Source: Thermoproteota archaeon (GTDB lineage: Archaea > Korarchaeota > Korarchaeia > Korarchaeales > Korarchaeaceae). From it: 54,773 bases of DNA. The notes beneath the pieces were generated by a model. That model saw only the letters and a list, made by a program, of their open reading frames with translations, ran no database searches and was not told the origin of the DNA. The position numbers were made by a program, and so were the translations under genes. Shown in pieces: positions 1 through 7,259 of this stretch; positions within the stretch are counted from its first letter, which is position 1; each line of letters begins with the position of its first letter. The DNA is taken from NCBI GenBank assembly GCA_027491435.1, contig JAOZFG010000012.1:1-54773 (forward strand), read 5' to 3'.

Positions 1-179
1 CCCTGGACTAGCCTGATCTGGCTTGAACTGAGGCTGAGAGTATCTTCAAGGGTTCGTCTTCACAACTTCATCAATTACATGACCAGAGGGAGGCCATACC
101 GGTTGTATCAGTCTCGACATATCTATAAACCCTGAGAACTAAGATTCTCAGTGTTGTGGGATCTGAGGATCTGATTGGA

Positions 180-1072
180 GGATCAGAACTCCTGATAGGG
201 GAGCTCTTCGTCTCACACCTCAATTAAGATCTTCTCGTCGTTTAAAGAGTTACCTCAACTCATTGAAGGAGTACCAGAGGTTTGAAGAGGAAGATCAAGA
301 GTTCTTACATATTCTTGGACGAGGTGACGAGCTTGGAGGGCTGGTGAAAGCCGTCAAGTCACTGATTGACTTAGGAGTCTTGCTTAAGGACGTAGTAACT
401 GTGACGGGCTATCTTCCCTTAAGATCAGAGGGACATCGAGCTCTTCCTGGGAAAAGGGGAAGGCGTCGCGATGGAGGTCCTGCCCCTACTTTTCCCAATA
501 CGTGGGGCTGGTTGACTCGGGTGCTACTCGGGGAGAATGTATAGCTTGTTCAGGGACTACCTGGAAATCGAGGGCTTTCTCCCTAGGATCAACGGACTGC
601 CAGCTTCTGACATCTTGTGAGCTTACGTTAACGAGGTCGTGAGGTTTAGGAGGAGTTTGGAGGTATAAGAAGGTGATGCAGCCTCTTCAAGACGGCACCT
701 TCTCCCCAAGCCACAGAGCGCTAGCCTCTACACCTCCGGTTCTCTACAAGGTGCGATCCTACTTGGGCTCATGAGAGTACTTGATTGGACGAAGTTTCTG
801 TGGGAGAGGTAAAGCGGGAAGTTCTTCAGGGATCCGCTGCTGGCCAGGGCTTTCTGAACTGGTCTGGTAAGAGGTTTCTGGAATCCGCTGTTTACGGGTG
901 GGTGTTTAGAAGCACGTGTACAGGGGTAACGGGTGTACTACAGGAACGACTAGGAGTGAACGTCGCAGCTGACGGGGGGTTTAGGTGAAGGCTGGCAAGG
1001 CCCAATGAAACATCCTAAGGGAGCGGTGCTGGAAAGGAGGACGTACCTGTCCTGCTGTTGAAGGGAGAGTGA
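180..1072 (+). pseudogene. Decayed AAA/DUF4143 archaeal ATPase (broken by frameshifts and stops)
   Basis: No frame is open throughout, but reading across frames recovers pieces of the ATPase family that is intact at 7260-8438. They come in the same order. A Walker B-like piece (IFLDEVTSLEGW, about 305-340) is followed by KAVKSLIDLG and a piece like VAMEVLPLLFP (about 470-495). Next come SLFRDYLEIEGF (about 543-580), KFFRDPLLARAF (about 818-853, against KIFFRDPIIPRAF in the intact copy), VKAGKA (about 985-1000) and EDVPVLLLK ending in TGA at 1070-1072. At least three frameshifts and several stops separate the pieces. The P-loop end is not recognisable, and bases 1-180 show nothing I can assign. 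Bases 1073-1286 also hold no supported gene. The boundaries are approximate. This is a remnant, not an expressed ATPase. Confidence 0.7.
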
Positions 1073-1286
1073 ATGACACCTCCAGCCGTCTCAACCCCTT
1101 ACGTTAATTCACGGACTGAAAGGGACCTTTTCCACCTCGGAGAGAGACGGGCATGGTCGACAGCCGGCTTCAAATTGACCCCACATCCAGGAGTTGAAGT
1201 TGCTCGGGAGCCCTCCTTCAGCGGACTTAAGGGGCAAAGCGACACTGACATGAAAGCTTTTATTTCCGTTCTGGCAGTCGCGAGGG

Positions 1287-1607
1287 ATGCCGGCTTACGT
1301 GGTCGACCTGAAGGCGGACATGAAGTGGATTGGGCTGGTGGAGAGGTTCAAAGAGGAGCTGTTAAGGAGGTTCAATGGAGGGATACTCAAGATAGTTGCC
1401 CTCTACTCCCCCAAGGACAGGCTTTACGACTCGAACGTGCTCGTGGTGGTCAAGGAGGACGACGCAGGCGTCGTTGAGGGGGTGATTGAGGCGGCTTTGG
1501 AGGCAGAGAGGGAGATGGGGCTTGAGGGAGTTATCTCCCCCTTGGTGGTGGGGCCTGAGGAGAGGAGGATAATAGAGGGGTTTGAGGGGTTCGAGGTTGT
1601 CTGTTAA
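1287..1607 (+). CDS. MNT-type nucleotidyltransferase-fold protein with degenerate catalytic motif (HEPN partner)
   Basis: A 106-aa protein with the small alpha/beta layout of minimal nucleotidyltransferases. A helix precedes a strand and loop (IVALYSPKDRLYDSNVLVVV, about residues 36-55) that sits where active MNTs carry GS-x-ARG and SD-x-D. Here the loop reads YSPKDR and the acidic pair reads SN-x-L, so the metal-binding aspartates appear lost. It overlaps the downstream HEPN gene by 11 bases, the usual architecture of HEPN-MNT toxin-antitoxin operons. In studied pairs MNT neutralises HEPN, in some by AMPylation. Catalysis looks unlikely here, so neutralisation by binding is an inference. A T/A-rich element (ttttattt) near 1258 lies about 25 bases before the ATG, suggesting a leaderless mRNA. 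Confidence 0.7.
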   Translation: MPAYVVDLKADMKWIGLVERFKEELLRRFNGGILKIVALYSPKDRLYDSNVLVVVKEDDAGVVEGVIEAALEAEREMGLEGVISPLVVGPEERRIIEGFEGFEVVC

Positions 1608-1929
1608 CAAGGCCATCAGGCTCATGAAGGAGGCCGAGGAGGACCTCAGGATTGGGTGCTACGACAAGGCCGTCAGCTCATCTTACTTCTCAGTTAGGAT
1701 GCTGGCTGAGCTCTACTTAAAGGGTTTGAGGACTAGAAAAGACGATAAGCTGGCTAACGCCCTGGGGAGGAGGCTGGGAGACGATTTCAGGAGGGAGTTC
1801 ATGTTCCTATTCGAGAGGAGGAAGGAGGCAGACCACAGGGACAAGGTTTTCTCGAGGGAGGAGGCGGAGGACGTACTCAGGAGGGCTAAAAAGGTCTTCT
1901 ACCGCCTCCTCGATGAGATGGGCCGGTGA
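1597..1929 (+). CDS. HEPN domain protein (putative toxin of a HEPN-MNT pair)
   Basis: A 110-aa all-helical protein with the HEPN signature: an N-terminal helix KAIRLMKEAEEDLRIG, a central helix rich in small residues (AVSSSYFSVRMLAELYLKG), and a C-terminal R-x4-H motif within RRKEADHRD (about residues 80-88). This motif forms the RNase active site in active HEPN proteins. The chosen start is TTG at 1597, six bases after a GAGGGGT Shine-Dalgarno-like run. An in-frame TTG at 1582 would add five residues. The gene overlaps the MNT gene by 11 bases and is almost certainly co-transcribed with it. The intact R-x4-H suggests a functional ribonuclease-type toxin; a stand-alone nucleotide-binding role is the alternative. 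Confidence 0.75.
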   Translation: MSVNKAIRLMKEAEEDLRIGCYDKAVSSSYFSVRMLAELYLKGLRTRKDDKLANALGRRLGDDFRREFMFLFERRKEADHRDKVFSREEAEDVLRRAKKVFYRLLDEMGR

Positions 1930-2035
1930 AACTACAAGTAGTTAAGTTGGGAACTCCAAGTCTGGCGCCTGCTTGAACCCTATCTCTCACCCCAAATGGT
2001 GATTCGAAGGTGCGGAGGCCCTGACATAGTCCCTT

Positions 2036-2041
2036 AAAAAA
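2036..2041 (-). terminator. T6 tract after the DUF438/hemerythrin gene
   Basis: Eleven bases beyond the minus-strand stop codon at 2052 the transcript would carry a run of six U. Archaeal termination typically uses such U tracts without a strong hairpin. The HEPN-MNT operon ends convergently at 1929. Confidence 0.45.
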
Positions 2042-2051
2042 GTTGGAGGGG

Positions 2052-3335
2052 TCAGCTCTCATCCCAGTCCAGGAGCCTCTTCTCCCCCTCCAGCTTCTGA
2101 ATGTCCGTTATGTCCTGAACAACCTCCAAGGTTCCCAGATAATTGCCCTGTGAATCCCTAACGGGGAAGTACCTTATGTGAAGCTTCCTCCCCCTCATGT
2201 TTATCCAGAACTCCGCCACTTCCCTCTTTCCCTCCCTGAACTCCCTTATTATCCTCTCTACCAGGTGAACACTGCCAGGGGGGTGGCACAGGCTTACCTT
2301 CCTGCCTAGCACGGTCTTGGTCCTGAGGAAGAACATGCCCTCTTTCCTTGAGTAGTACCTGAGCCTGTCGTCGGCGTCCACGAAGGTTATCTCGAAGGGG
2401 AGGGTTTTCAGTATGCTGTCTATCTCCTCCAACCTCAGGTACCCCTGATCCAGCTTTAAATCCCCTTCTCTAATTAGAGGCATGGTGTCCACGGGCTCCA
2501 GGGTGCTCAACAAGGCCTTGACCTCCATAGGAAGCTTTGAGGCCACCTCCTCACTTATGCCCGACCTGACTTCGGGAGGGTACACGGGCTCTCCAGGAAC
2601 CCACTCGTCACCGGGCCTGACCTTGTAGTAGCCCACTTCAGCCTCCTCAAGCTTTATGGCCGACCACTCCCCCTCGCTTAGCATTGCCAGCACCGTCGGG
2701 TAGAGGATCTTGTTCTCCCTGAAGACCATGTCCATCATGTCCCTGGAAAGCTCCTCAGCAAGCTTCTTCACCTCCTCATCACTTCCCTTCCACAGGGCCT
2801 GGTTAAGCTTCCTTACCTTGGCCATCAGCTGATCCTGCTTGGTCCACAGCACCCTGGGAACGGCCGTAAGACCTCTCCTCTCTATGTAGGGGAAGAGCAG
2901 GAACTGTTCCTTCATGAAGTGAGCCCTGATCCCCCTAAGCTCTGCCGCCAGCTTCTTCAGTTCTTCCTTAACTCCGGGCTTGTCTAGAGACCTGGCGTAC
3001 AGGGTCAGCTTCTCCGCGTCCTTCATTATCTCGTCGTTCTCCATTATCAGGGTGTGCAGTGGATGTCCGGGGGTGAGGTCCTTGAGTTCGACGCCCAGCA
3101 AAGAGTCCCTGAACAGGGAAACGTGCAGGTCGCACAAGGCAGCTATTTCAAGTGGTGAGACGCCTGAAGCCACAAGCTCTTGCTCCACCAGTGGAATCTC
3201 CCAAGGAGAAACGTGTTTCAGGAGTTCCTCGAACCTTCCCTTAAGCTCCTCAAACTTGACGCCCCTGTGAAGGTCCTCTAGTATCGACTTAAGCTTGGCT
3301 AACTTCTCCTCCTGGGATAACGCCTCGCTGCTCAT
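2052..3335 (-). CDS. DUF438 - hemerythrin HHE - PAS sensor-like protein
   Basis: A 427-aa soluble protein. Residues about 1-75 match the DUF438 type (KLKSILEDLHRGVKFEELKGRF). Residues about 85-235 look like a hemerythrin-like HHE four-helix domain, with GHPLHTLIMENDEI, then RAHFMKEQFLLFPYIE and a later ENKILYP, giving the His/Glu set used to bind a di-iron centre. Residues about 300-420 form a PAS domain (ILKTLPFEITFVDADDRLRYYS ending LGTLEVVQDIT). Proteins with this architecture are thought to sense O2, NO or redox state. There is no kinase or DNA-binding domain. It lies on the same strand as, and 1 kb from, the heme-copper reductase operon, consistent with an NO/O2 response, which is inferred. 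Its own promoter TTTATAAG lies 28 bases before the ATG. Confidence 0.8.
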   Translation of the reverse strand: MSSEALSQEEKLAKLKSILEDLHRGVKFEELKGRFEELLKHVSPWEIPLVEQELVASGVSPLEIAALCDLHVSLFRDSLLGVELKDLTPGHPLHTLIMENDEIMKDAEKLTLYARSLDKPGVKEELKKLAAELRGIRAHFMKEQFLLFPYIERRGLTAVPRVLWTKQDQLMAKVRKLNQALWKGSDEEVKKLAEELSRDMMDMVFRENKILYPTVLAMLSEGEWSAIKLEEAEVGYYKVRPGDEWVPGEPVYPPEVRSGISEEVASKLPMEVKALLSTLEPVDTMPLIREGDLKLDQGYLRLEEIDSILKTLPFEITFVDADDRLRYYSRKEGMFFLRTKTVLGRKVSLCHPPGSVHLVERIIREFREGKREVAEFWINMRGRKLHIRYFPVRDSQGNYLGTLEVVQDITDIQKLEGEKRLLDWDES

Positions 3336-3363
3336 AACTATCGATTAGTACATGCGTCATACT

Positions 3364-3371
3364 CTTATAAA
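3364..3371 (-). promoter_or_regulatory. TATA box for the DUF438/hemerythrin gene
   Basis: On the minus strand TTTATAAG is centred about 30 bases upstream of the ATG at 3335, the spacing of an archaeal leaderless or short-leader promoter. The rest of the AT-rich interval up to 3553 separates it from the divergent TrmB gene. Confidence 0.55.
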
Positions 3372-3553
3372 TGTTAGGTTGACCTTAAGCTACAAAAACT
3401 TGCTCCTAAAATAAGCCATACAGCGACCATATATGATAATAAAATTGATAGATTGGACTATATATAAAAATTTAATTATGAATATAAGCTATTTTATTAA
3501 AACATGATGGGAAAACAGTTTTAGGTTTGATCTAGGGATTACCTGAGGAAGAC

Positions 3554-4318
3554 ATGAGCAGTATTGGCAGGAGAGAGGTGTTTCAACTAATCAGGGAAGT
3601 TTTAGATCTCAGCGTGTACGAAGCTAAAGTATATTTATTACTCTTGGCTGGAGGGACGCTAACTGTAGGCGAGTTAAGTAGAAGGGGGAGGATTCCCAAG
3701 TCTAAAGTGTACGAAGCTCTGAAATCTCTAGCTTTGAAGGGGTTAGTGGTTAGAGTTAATTCTAGCCCCCTAAAGTATTCTACAGTTCCTGTAAGAAAAG
3801 GTATTTATAACAGGCTCTTTCAACTCAGAATGGAACTAGCTAGAAAGGAAAGATTAGCTGATGAGCTAATTAAGGTCTTGGAAGGATTTGAATTTGATGA
3901 GGGCGCTGTCGCCGTTAATTTGGAGGGCGAGTCCTTTAAGACCTCATTAACTTTTGATTTGATGATCGCTAGAGAGGAGGTATTACTAGCTATTTCTGAA
4001 TTAGCGCTAAATTTTAGTTGGCCTTTCAGTTATATTTCTTTAAATTCTAGCGTTAATTTTAAGTTTCTGACACCTAAAGTGCCTCCTTTAGTTAAGTACT
4101 TAATAGATAATGGCCTTTTTGAGAGAGTGGAAATTAAAGACTGCGATTACGTAAGGCAACCATTCCTAGTGATTGACGAAAAAATAACATACCTGATTAT
4201 AATTTCAGATTCTGGTAAGGTCTCCTCAGTGATCAGAGTTGAAGATAAGGACTTCTCGGAGCAGATGGCTTTTACGTTCCGTAAGATTTGGGAAAAATGT
4301 GAGGAAGGTGATTCGTGA
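3554..4318 (+). CDS. TrmB-family transcriptional regulator
   Basis: A 254-aa protein with an N-terminal TrmB-type winged helix (LDLSVYEAKVYLLLLAGG then VGELSRRGRIPKSKVYEALK, residues about 16-65, followed by the wing GLVVRVNSSPLKYSTV) and a short coiled-coil linker. A C-terminal alpha/beta domain probably serves as the effector domain. TrmB proteins are sugar- or metabolite-responsive regulators; the ligand here is unknown. Its codon usage is clearly more AT-rich (many TTA, ATA, AAA codons) than that of the genes on both sides, which suggests later acquisition or relaxed selection. It ends four bases from the convergent stop of the heme-copper reductase subunit I gene. Confidence 0.85.
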   Translation: MSSIGRREVFQLIREVLDLSVYEAKVYLLLLAGGTLTVGELSRRGRIPKSKVYEALKSLALKGLVVRVNSSPLKYSTVPVRKGIYNRLFQLRMELARKERLADELIKVLEGFEFDEGAVAVNLEGESFKTSLTFDLMIAREEVLLAISELALNFSWPFSYISLNSSVNFKFLTPKVPPLVKYLIDNGLFERVEIKDCDYVRQPFLVIDEKITYLIIISDSGKVSSVIRVEDKDFSEQMAFTFRKIWEKCEEGDS

Positions 4319-4322
4319 GAGG

Positions 4323-5915
4323 TCATTCCCTATTAGGCAGGAAAAGCCCTACTATGTTCCTCAGTCCAAACGTCTTTATCACGTTGATCAGGAAGGCCAG
4401 GAAGCCCAGGGCCAGGAGGGCTCCGAAGAAGGCAGCGGCTCCCATGTAGGGCAGGTAGGCGTCAGTGTAGTAGATGGTTCTCCTGAGCATGCCCTCCCTC
4501 CAGGCCAGACCCATGGAGAAGGCCATCCCTATTCCCCCTATCATCCAGAGCCAGAAGTGAACGTTGCCCAGCTTTTCATCCAGCTCCACACCGGCTAACA
4601 TCGGAGTAAGAGCGTAGATAGCTGCGAACAATATGCTGCTCAACCCGGTAAGCAGGGTCTGGTGGAAGTGGAATCCGGGAACCCACTGGGTGTTGTGTAT
4701 TATCACGTTCAGGCCGTAGTTGGCCTGAATGAGCCCGGCCATCCCTCCAAAGAGGAAGCCCAGTATGCCGCCCAGCATGAACTTAATGGGGAGGGAGAGT
4801 TTGAGGGGCCTCGCAAGCCACAGGGTCATCATGGCTGTGAAGAAGGTAAGGCCCATGGTGAAGCCCTCGCCCCAGGTTATGAACTGCCCGCTGAACAGCC
4901 TGAGGAACCAGGGTTGAGGCCTGTCTGAGAGCAGATGGTGGCTCCAGACCCCCATAGATACTATCAGATCAGCCAGTATCACGTACCTGACAACTTCCTC
5001 AGCGTAAAGCTTCCTGTTGGCCAGGAGAGGGGCTAGCAGGTAAAGGGTGCCTGCGGTCCAGATCAGGACGTCCCCGTCAGCTATCATGTCCAGGCCCCAC
5101 CAGTACACGTTCTTGTAGATCAGAGGGTCCACCACCAATGGATTTATAGGCCCCACCAGCATCCTGTAAAGCATGAAGCCAGCTATCAAAACTCCAGCGC
5201 CAGCTAGCACCACTGCATTTATCACCGCATCTATTGAACCCCTGAAGACAGCCACCACGAAGACGGGCAACTTCTCCTTGGGGTCGTAGCCTCCGTCAGC
5301 CATTAGAGGCTTCTGCACCCCGAAGAACACCCTAGCCCTGTTGACAACTCCGCCCACGAATTTCATGAGCCCCTCTAGCCCGAATGAGGCCATTATCAGG
5401 CTTATGGCAGCGGTCTTAGTGGTCAGTCCTGGCTTCGAGACCCCCAGTATAGTGGCGAATATGTTGAACAAGAACATAAGGACGGATATCTCGGTGAGCA
5501 CCAGCCCAACTGAGAAAGTCAGGGCTCCTGGCTCGGGGAAGTACACCGGAAGGGGCCAGTAAACTGTGTAGAGCGGGGCGTAGTAGAAGAGGAAGCCCGA
5601 GAGCCATATGGTGAGCACCCCTATCGTCTGGGTCCACAGGTTTATAGAGGCCAGCCTGAGGCTGAACAGGGGCCTCTTAAGCAGGGTGGGCACCAGGAAG
5701 AAGAAGGCCCCCATGACGGCCATATAGGCCCATCCGTAGGTCCCCACCAGAGGATGCACTGTCATGACTGCGTAAAAGTGCTTCTCATCTATGAAGGGGA
5801 CGTTCATGAGCCTGACCCTCATCATCATGCCCTCTATCCCGGCCAGGGCCAGGAAGAGGGAGGCCATCACCACGTACTTCAGGGTCAACCTCTTAAGGGC
5901 CGCCTCCTCGCTCAT
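4323..5915 (-). CDS. Heme-copper reductase subunit I, NO reductase-like active site
   Basis: A 530-aa polytopic protein of the heme-copper oxygen/NO reductase superfamily, closest in layout to the B (ba3) type. Recognisable parts are H54 (MTVHPLVGTYGW, low-spin heme ligand), an HH pair at 326-327 (GVWSHHLLSD) and the NTQWVPGFHFHQ segment with H416/H418 (heme ligands). The helix VI segment is unusual. Where ba3 oxidases have GHPxVY with a metal-ligand His and cross-linked Tyr, this protein reads YWWGLDMIADGD (271-282), placing Asp at the His position and Asp at the Tyr position. Loss of the Tyr argues against O2 reduction and for NO reduction; carboxylate-containing sites occur in some NO reductase families. 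The start is ATG 5915 with an upstream GGTGA, overlapping the subunit II stop (ATGA). Confidence 0.8.
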   Translation of the reverse strand: MSEEAALKRLTLKYVVMASLFLALAGIEGMMMRVRLMNVPFIDEKHFYAVMTVHPLVGTYGWAYMAVMGAFFFLVPTLLKRPLFSLRLASINLWTQTIGVLTIWLSGFLFYYAPLYTVYWPLPVYFPEPGALTFSVGLVLTEISVLMFLFNIFATILGVSKPGLTTKTAAISLIMASFGLEGLMKFVGGVVNRARVFFGVQKPLMADGGYDPKEKLPVFVVAVFRGSIDAVINAVVLAGAGVLIAGFMLYRMLVGPINPLVVDPLIYKNVYWWGLDMIADGDVLIWTAGTLYLLAPLLANRKLYAEEVVRYVILADLIVSMGVWSHHLLSDRPQPWFLRLFSGQFITWGEGFTMGLTFFTAMMTLWLARPLKLSLPIKFMLGGILGFLFGGMAGLIQANYGLNVIIHNTQWVPGFHFHQTLLTGLSSILFAAIYALTPMLAGVELDEKLGNVHFWLWMIGGIGMAFSMGLAWREGMLRRTIYYTDAYLPYMGAAAFFGALLALGFLAFLINVIKTFGLRNIVGLFLPNRE

Positions 5916-6376
5916 CCTCTCACCACCCTTATGGCCCCCTCCACGAACATCTTGGGGTGCTCGGGCCCGGAGTACTCGGTGGACCTGACGGTATAGCTTC
6001 CCTCCTCCTTGAACACCCACACGATCCTGTTCTCGTACTTAGGAACCACCTGCATCTGGAAGACCATCTGTTTGGTGGCGTCGTTGAACACCCCGAACCC
6101 GTAGGTTAGGTCCTCACTGGTCACCACGAACTCAACCGGCACTTCCTTAGCTATCACTATCGAACCCTTCTTCAAGGGCTCCTCCTTCCCTCCCTTAACC
6201 ACGTAAAACTTGTGGTCCTTAACGACTACCCTGATCACCTCCTGGGGCTTATACTTGCCGTAGAGGTCCCACTCTATCCAAGGCACTAGGGGCGACAGCG
6301 TCAGAGCGTTGAACGTTACAGCGAACAGGGCTATTATCCCCAGCCATATCTTCTCCTCCCTCTCCATTTTAGGCAA
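5912..6376 (-). CDS. Heme-copper reductase subunit II-like cupredoxin without CuA ligands
   Basis: A 154-aa protein with one N-terminal membrane helix (IWLGIIALFAVTFNALTLS) and an external cupredoxin domain. The subunit II pattern is present (VTSEDLTYGFGV, then QMQVVPKYENRI, FKEEGSYTVRSTEYSGPEHPKMFVEG), but the CuA ligands are not. The first His is Tyr (DLTYGF) and both Cys of the usual CxEYCG motif are Ser (RSTEYSG). Only the last His and Met remain. The subunit therefore cannot carry a standard CuA centre and probably does not take electrons from cytochrome c; quinol oxidases and quinol-linked NO reductases show similar loss. The TTG start at 6376 lies four bases after GGAGGTGA; an ATG at 6367 is the alternative. 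Co-transcribed with subunit I (4-base overlap). Confidence 0.8.
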   Translation of the reverse strand: MPKMEREEKIWLGIIALFAVTFNALTLSPLVPWIEWDLYGKYKPQEVIRVVVKDHKFYVVKGGKEEPLKKGSIVIAKEVPVEFVVTSEDLTYGFGVFNDATKQMVFQMQVVPKYENRIVWVFKEEGSYTVRSTEYSGPEHPKMFVEGAIRVVRG

Positions 6377-6380
6377 GATA

Positions 6381-6488
6381 TCACCTCCTGGGCTTAGTTA
6401 GCTTCTTCGCGTACCAAGTCATGAACAGGATGGCGCCAAAGGCGTAGATCAGGTAGAACAAGTCCACAGCGTCTACCACCGAGATCAT
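6381..6488 (-). CDS. 35-aa single-helix membrane peptide, probable IIa-like small subunit
   Basis: A 35-residue ORF starting at ATG 6488: one hydrophobic helix (VDLFYLIYAFGAILFMTW) followed by a basic tail (YAKKLTKPRR). It ends four bases before the TTG start of the subunit II gene and supplies that gene's Shine-Dalgarno (AGGAGGTGA) with its last codons. ba3 oxidases of Thermus contain a subunit IIa of about this size with a single transmembrane helix, so a structural subunit of the reductase is the likely role. This assignment is inferred from size, topology and position; sequence similarity cannot be judged by eye. Confidence 0.6.
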   Translation of the reverse strand: MISVVDAVDLFYLIYAFGAILFMTWYAKKLTKPRR

Positions 6489-6611
6489 AATGACACCTGT
6501 CATATAAAGGACGCCTTTCGTGTAATTAAGATTCTGCGAACATGTTAAGTGAAAAAAATTTGTGTGACACTAGGGTTATATTTAAGCTAAGAGGGCCAAA
6601 AAGGGGAGAGC
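6489..6611 (+). promoter_or_regulatory. Divergent promoter region with two inverted repeats between reductase operon and HTH_10 regulator
   Basis: This 123-base interval drives both directions. For the minus-strand operon a TATA-like CTTTATATG lies at about 6501-6509. Between it and the ATG sits the perfect inverted repeat TGACA-cc-TGTCA at 6490-6501. For the plus-strand regulator a TTATATTT element lies at about 6574-6581, and just upstream is a second short palindrome GTGT-g-ACAC at 6562-6570. Both repeats contain a GACA/TGTC core, making them candidate operators for the neighbouring HTH_10 protein. This is inferred from position and symmetry only. Confidence 0.5.
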
Positions 6612-7226
6612 ATGATAACATGTACGGCCTTCCTGCCGAAGGGGTGCTGGCTGGGGGACTTGACCAGGTCCAAGCCTCAGGTTAAGGGCTCGGTCCTCTC
6701 CTTCATCATGGTCGTGGGTGAGGAGGTGAGGGCCACGTCAACGGTCATGCTAACTAACGCTGACGACGAGGTGGTGGACAGGGTCAAGTCCCACGATTCG
6801 GTTCACGAGGTTAAGGTCGTCAGCTGCTACAGGGGCTCCGTGGTCCTTAAGGTAAAGCACGATTGCCCGCTGGCAGAGGCTTTCGTGAACTCCTCCCCAC
6901 CGCCAACTCCCTTCGTCGTCCGGGAGGGTAGAGGGGAGTGGGCCGGAAAGGATGAGCCCGAGTACAGGGAGATGAGGGAGGAACTGTCCAAGAGGGGCGT
7001 GAAGGTGATAGCTAGGCACGTGAGGAGGAGAGACTTAACCCTGAGGCAGAGGATCATATTCCTGAGGGCCATTCAAGAGGGATATTACGATTATCCCAGG
7101 AGGATAACCCTATCTGAGCTTGCGGAGAAGCTGGGAGTTTCCAAGTCTTACCTCTCAGAGACCCTGATGAAGGTCGAGAGCAGGCTGCTCAAGGAGGCGG
7201 CCAGATCCCTATTAGTTGACAGTTAA
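6612..7226 (+). CDS. Bat-like HTH_10 transcriptional regulator
   Basis: A 204-aa protein with an N-terminal sensor-like region (residues about 1-140) and a C-terminal HTH_10 domain of the bacterio-opsin activator type. The latter has the conserved run LTLRQRIIFLRAIQEGYYDY followed by LSELAEKLGVSKSYLSETL (about 148-190). The sensor part contains four Cys (C4, C12 and two more near VVSCYRG and KHDCPLA), so thiol-based or metal sensing is possible. It is divergent from the heme-copper reductase operon and shares its promoter region, making it the best local candidate for that operon's regulator. Preceded by GGGGAG. Confidence 0.85.
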   Translation: MITCTAFLPKGCWLGDLTRSKPQVKGSVLSFIMVVGEEVRATSTVMLTNADDEVVDRVKSHDSVHEVKVVSCYRGSVVLKVKHDCPLAEAFVNSSPPPTPFVVREGRGEWAGKDEPEYREMREELSKRGVKVIARHVRRRDLTLRQRIIFLRAIQEGYYDYPRRITLSELAEKLGVSKSYLSETLMKVESRLLKEAARSLLVDS

Positions 7227-7234
7227 CTATCAAT

Positions 7235-7245
7235 CTTTTATATAT
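7235..7245 (+). promoter_or_regulatory. TATA box for the AAA/DUF4143 ATPase gene
   Basis: CTTTTATATATG ends about 15 bases before the ATG at 7260, so transcription would start at or next to the start codon (leaderless). The flanking motif TTGACAGTTAA occurs on both sides of it (around 7216 and 7249), a short direct repeat bracketing the promoter. Confidence 0.5.
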
Positions 7246-7259
7246 GTATTGACAGTTAA

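Noticed and set aside
263-544. 93-aa open frame in the left end
   Set aside because: It crosses frames of the decayed ATPase; the recognisable residues continue in other frames, so it is not a separate gene.
1115-1130. 16-base match (inverted) between 1115-1130 and 26931-26946, both translating to TERDL next to intergenic debris
   Set aside because: In a 55-kb window one 16-base match on either strand is expected by chance about once, and the flanks do not align. A shared transposon remnant cannot be supported.
1073-1477. 134-aa open frame overlapping the MNT gene
   Set aside because: Its second half is a shadow of the MNT gene and its first half has no recognisable family.
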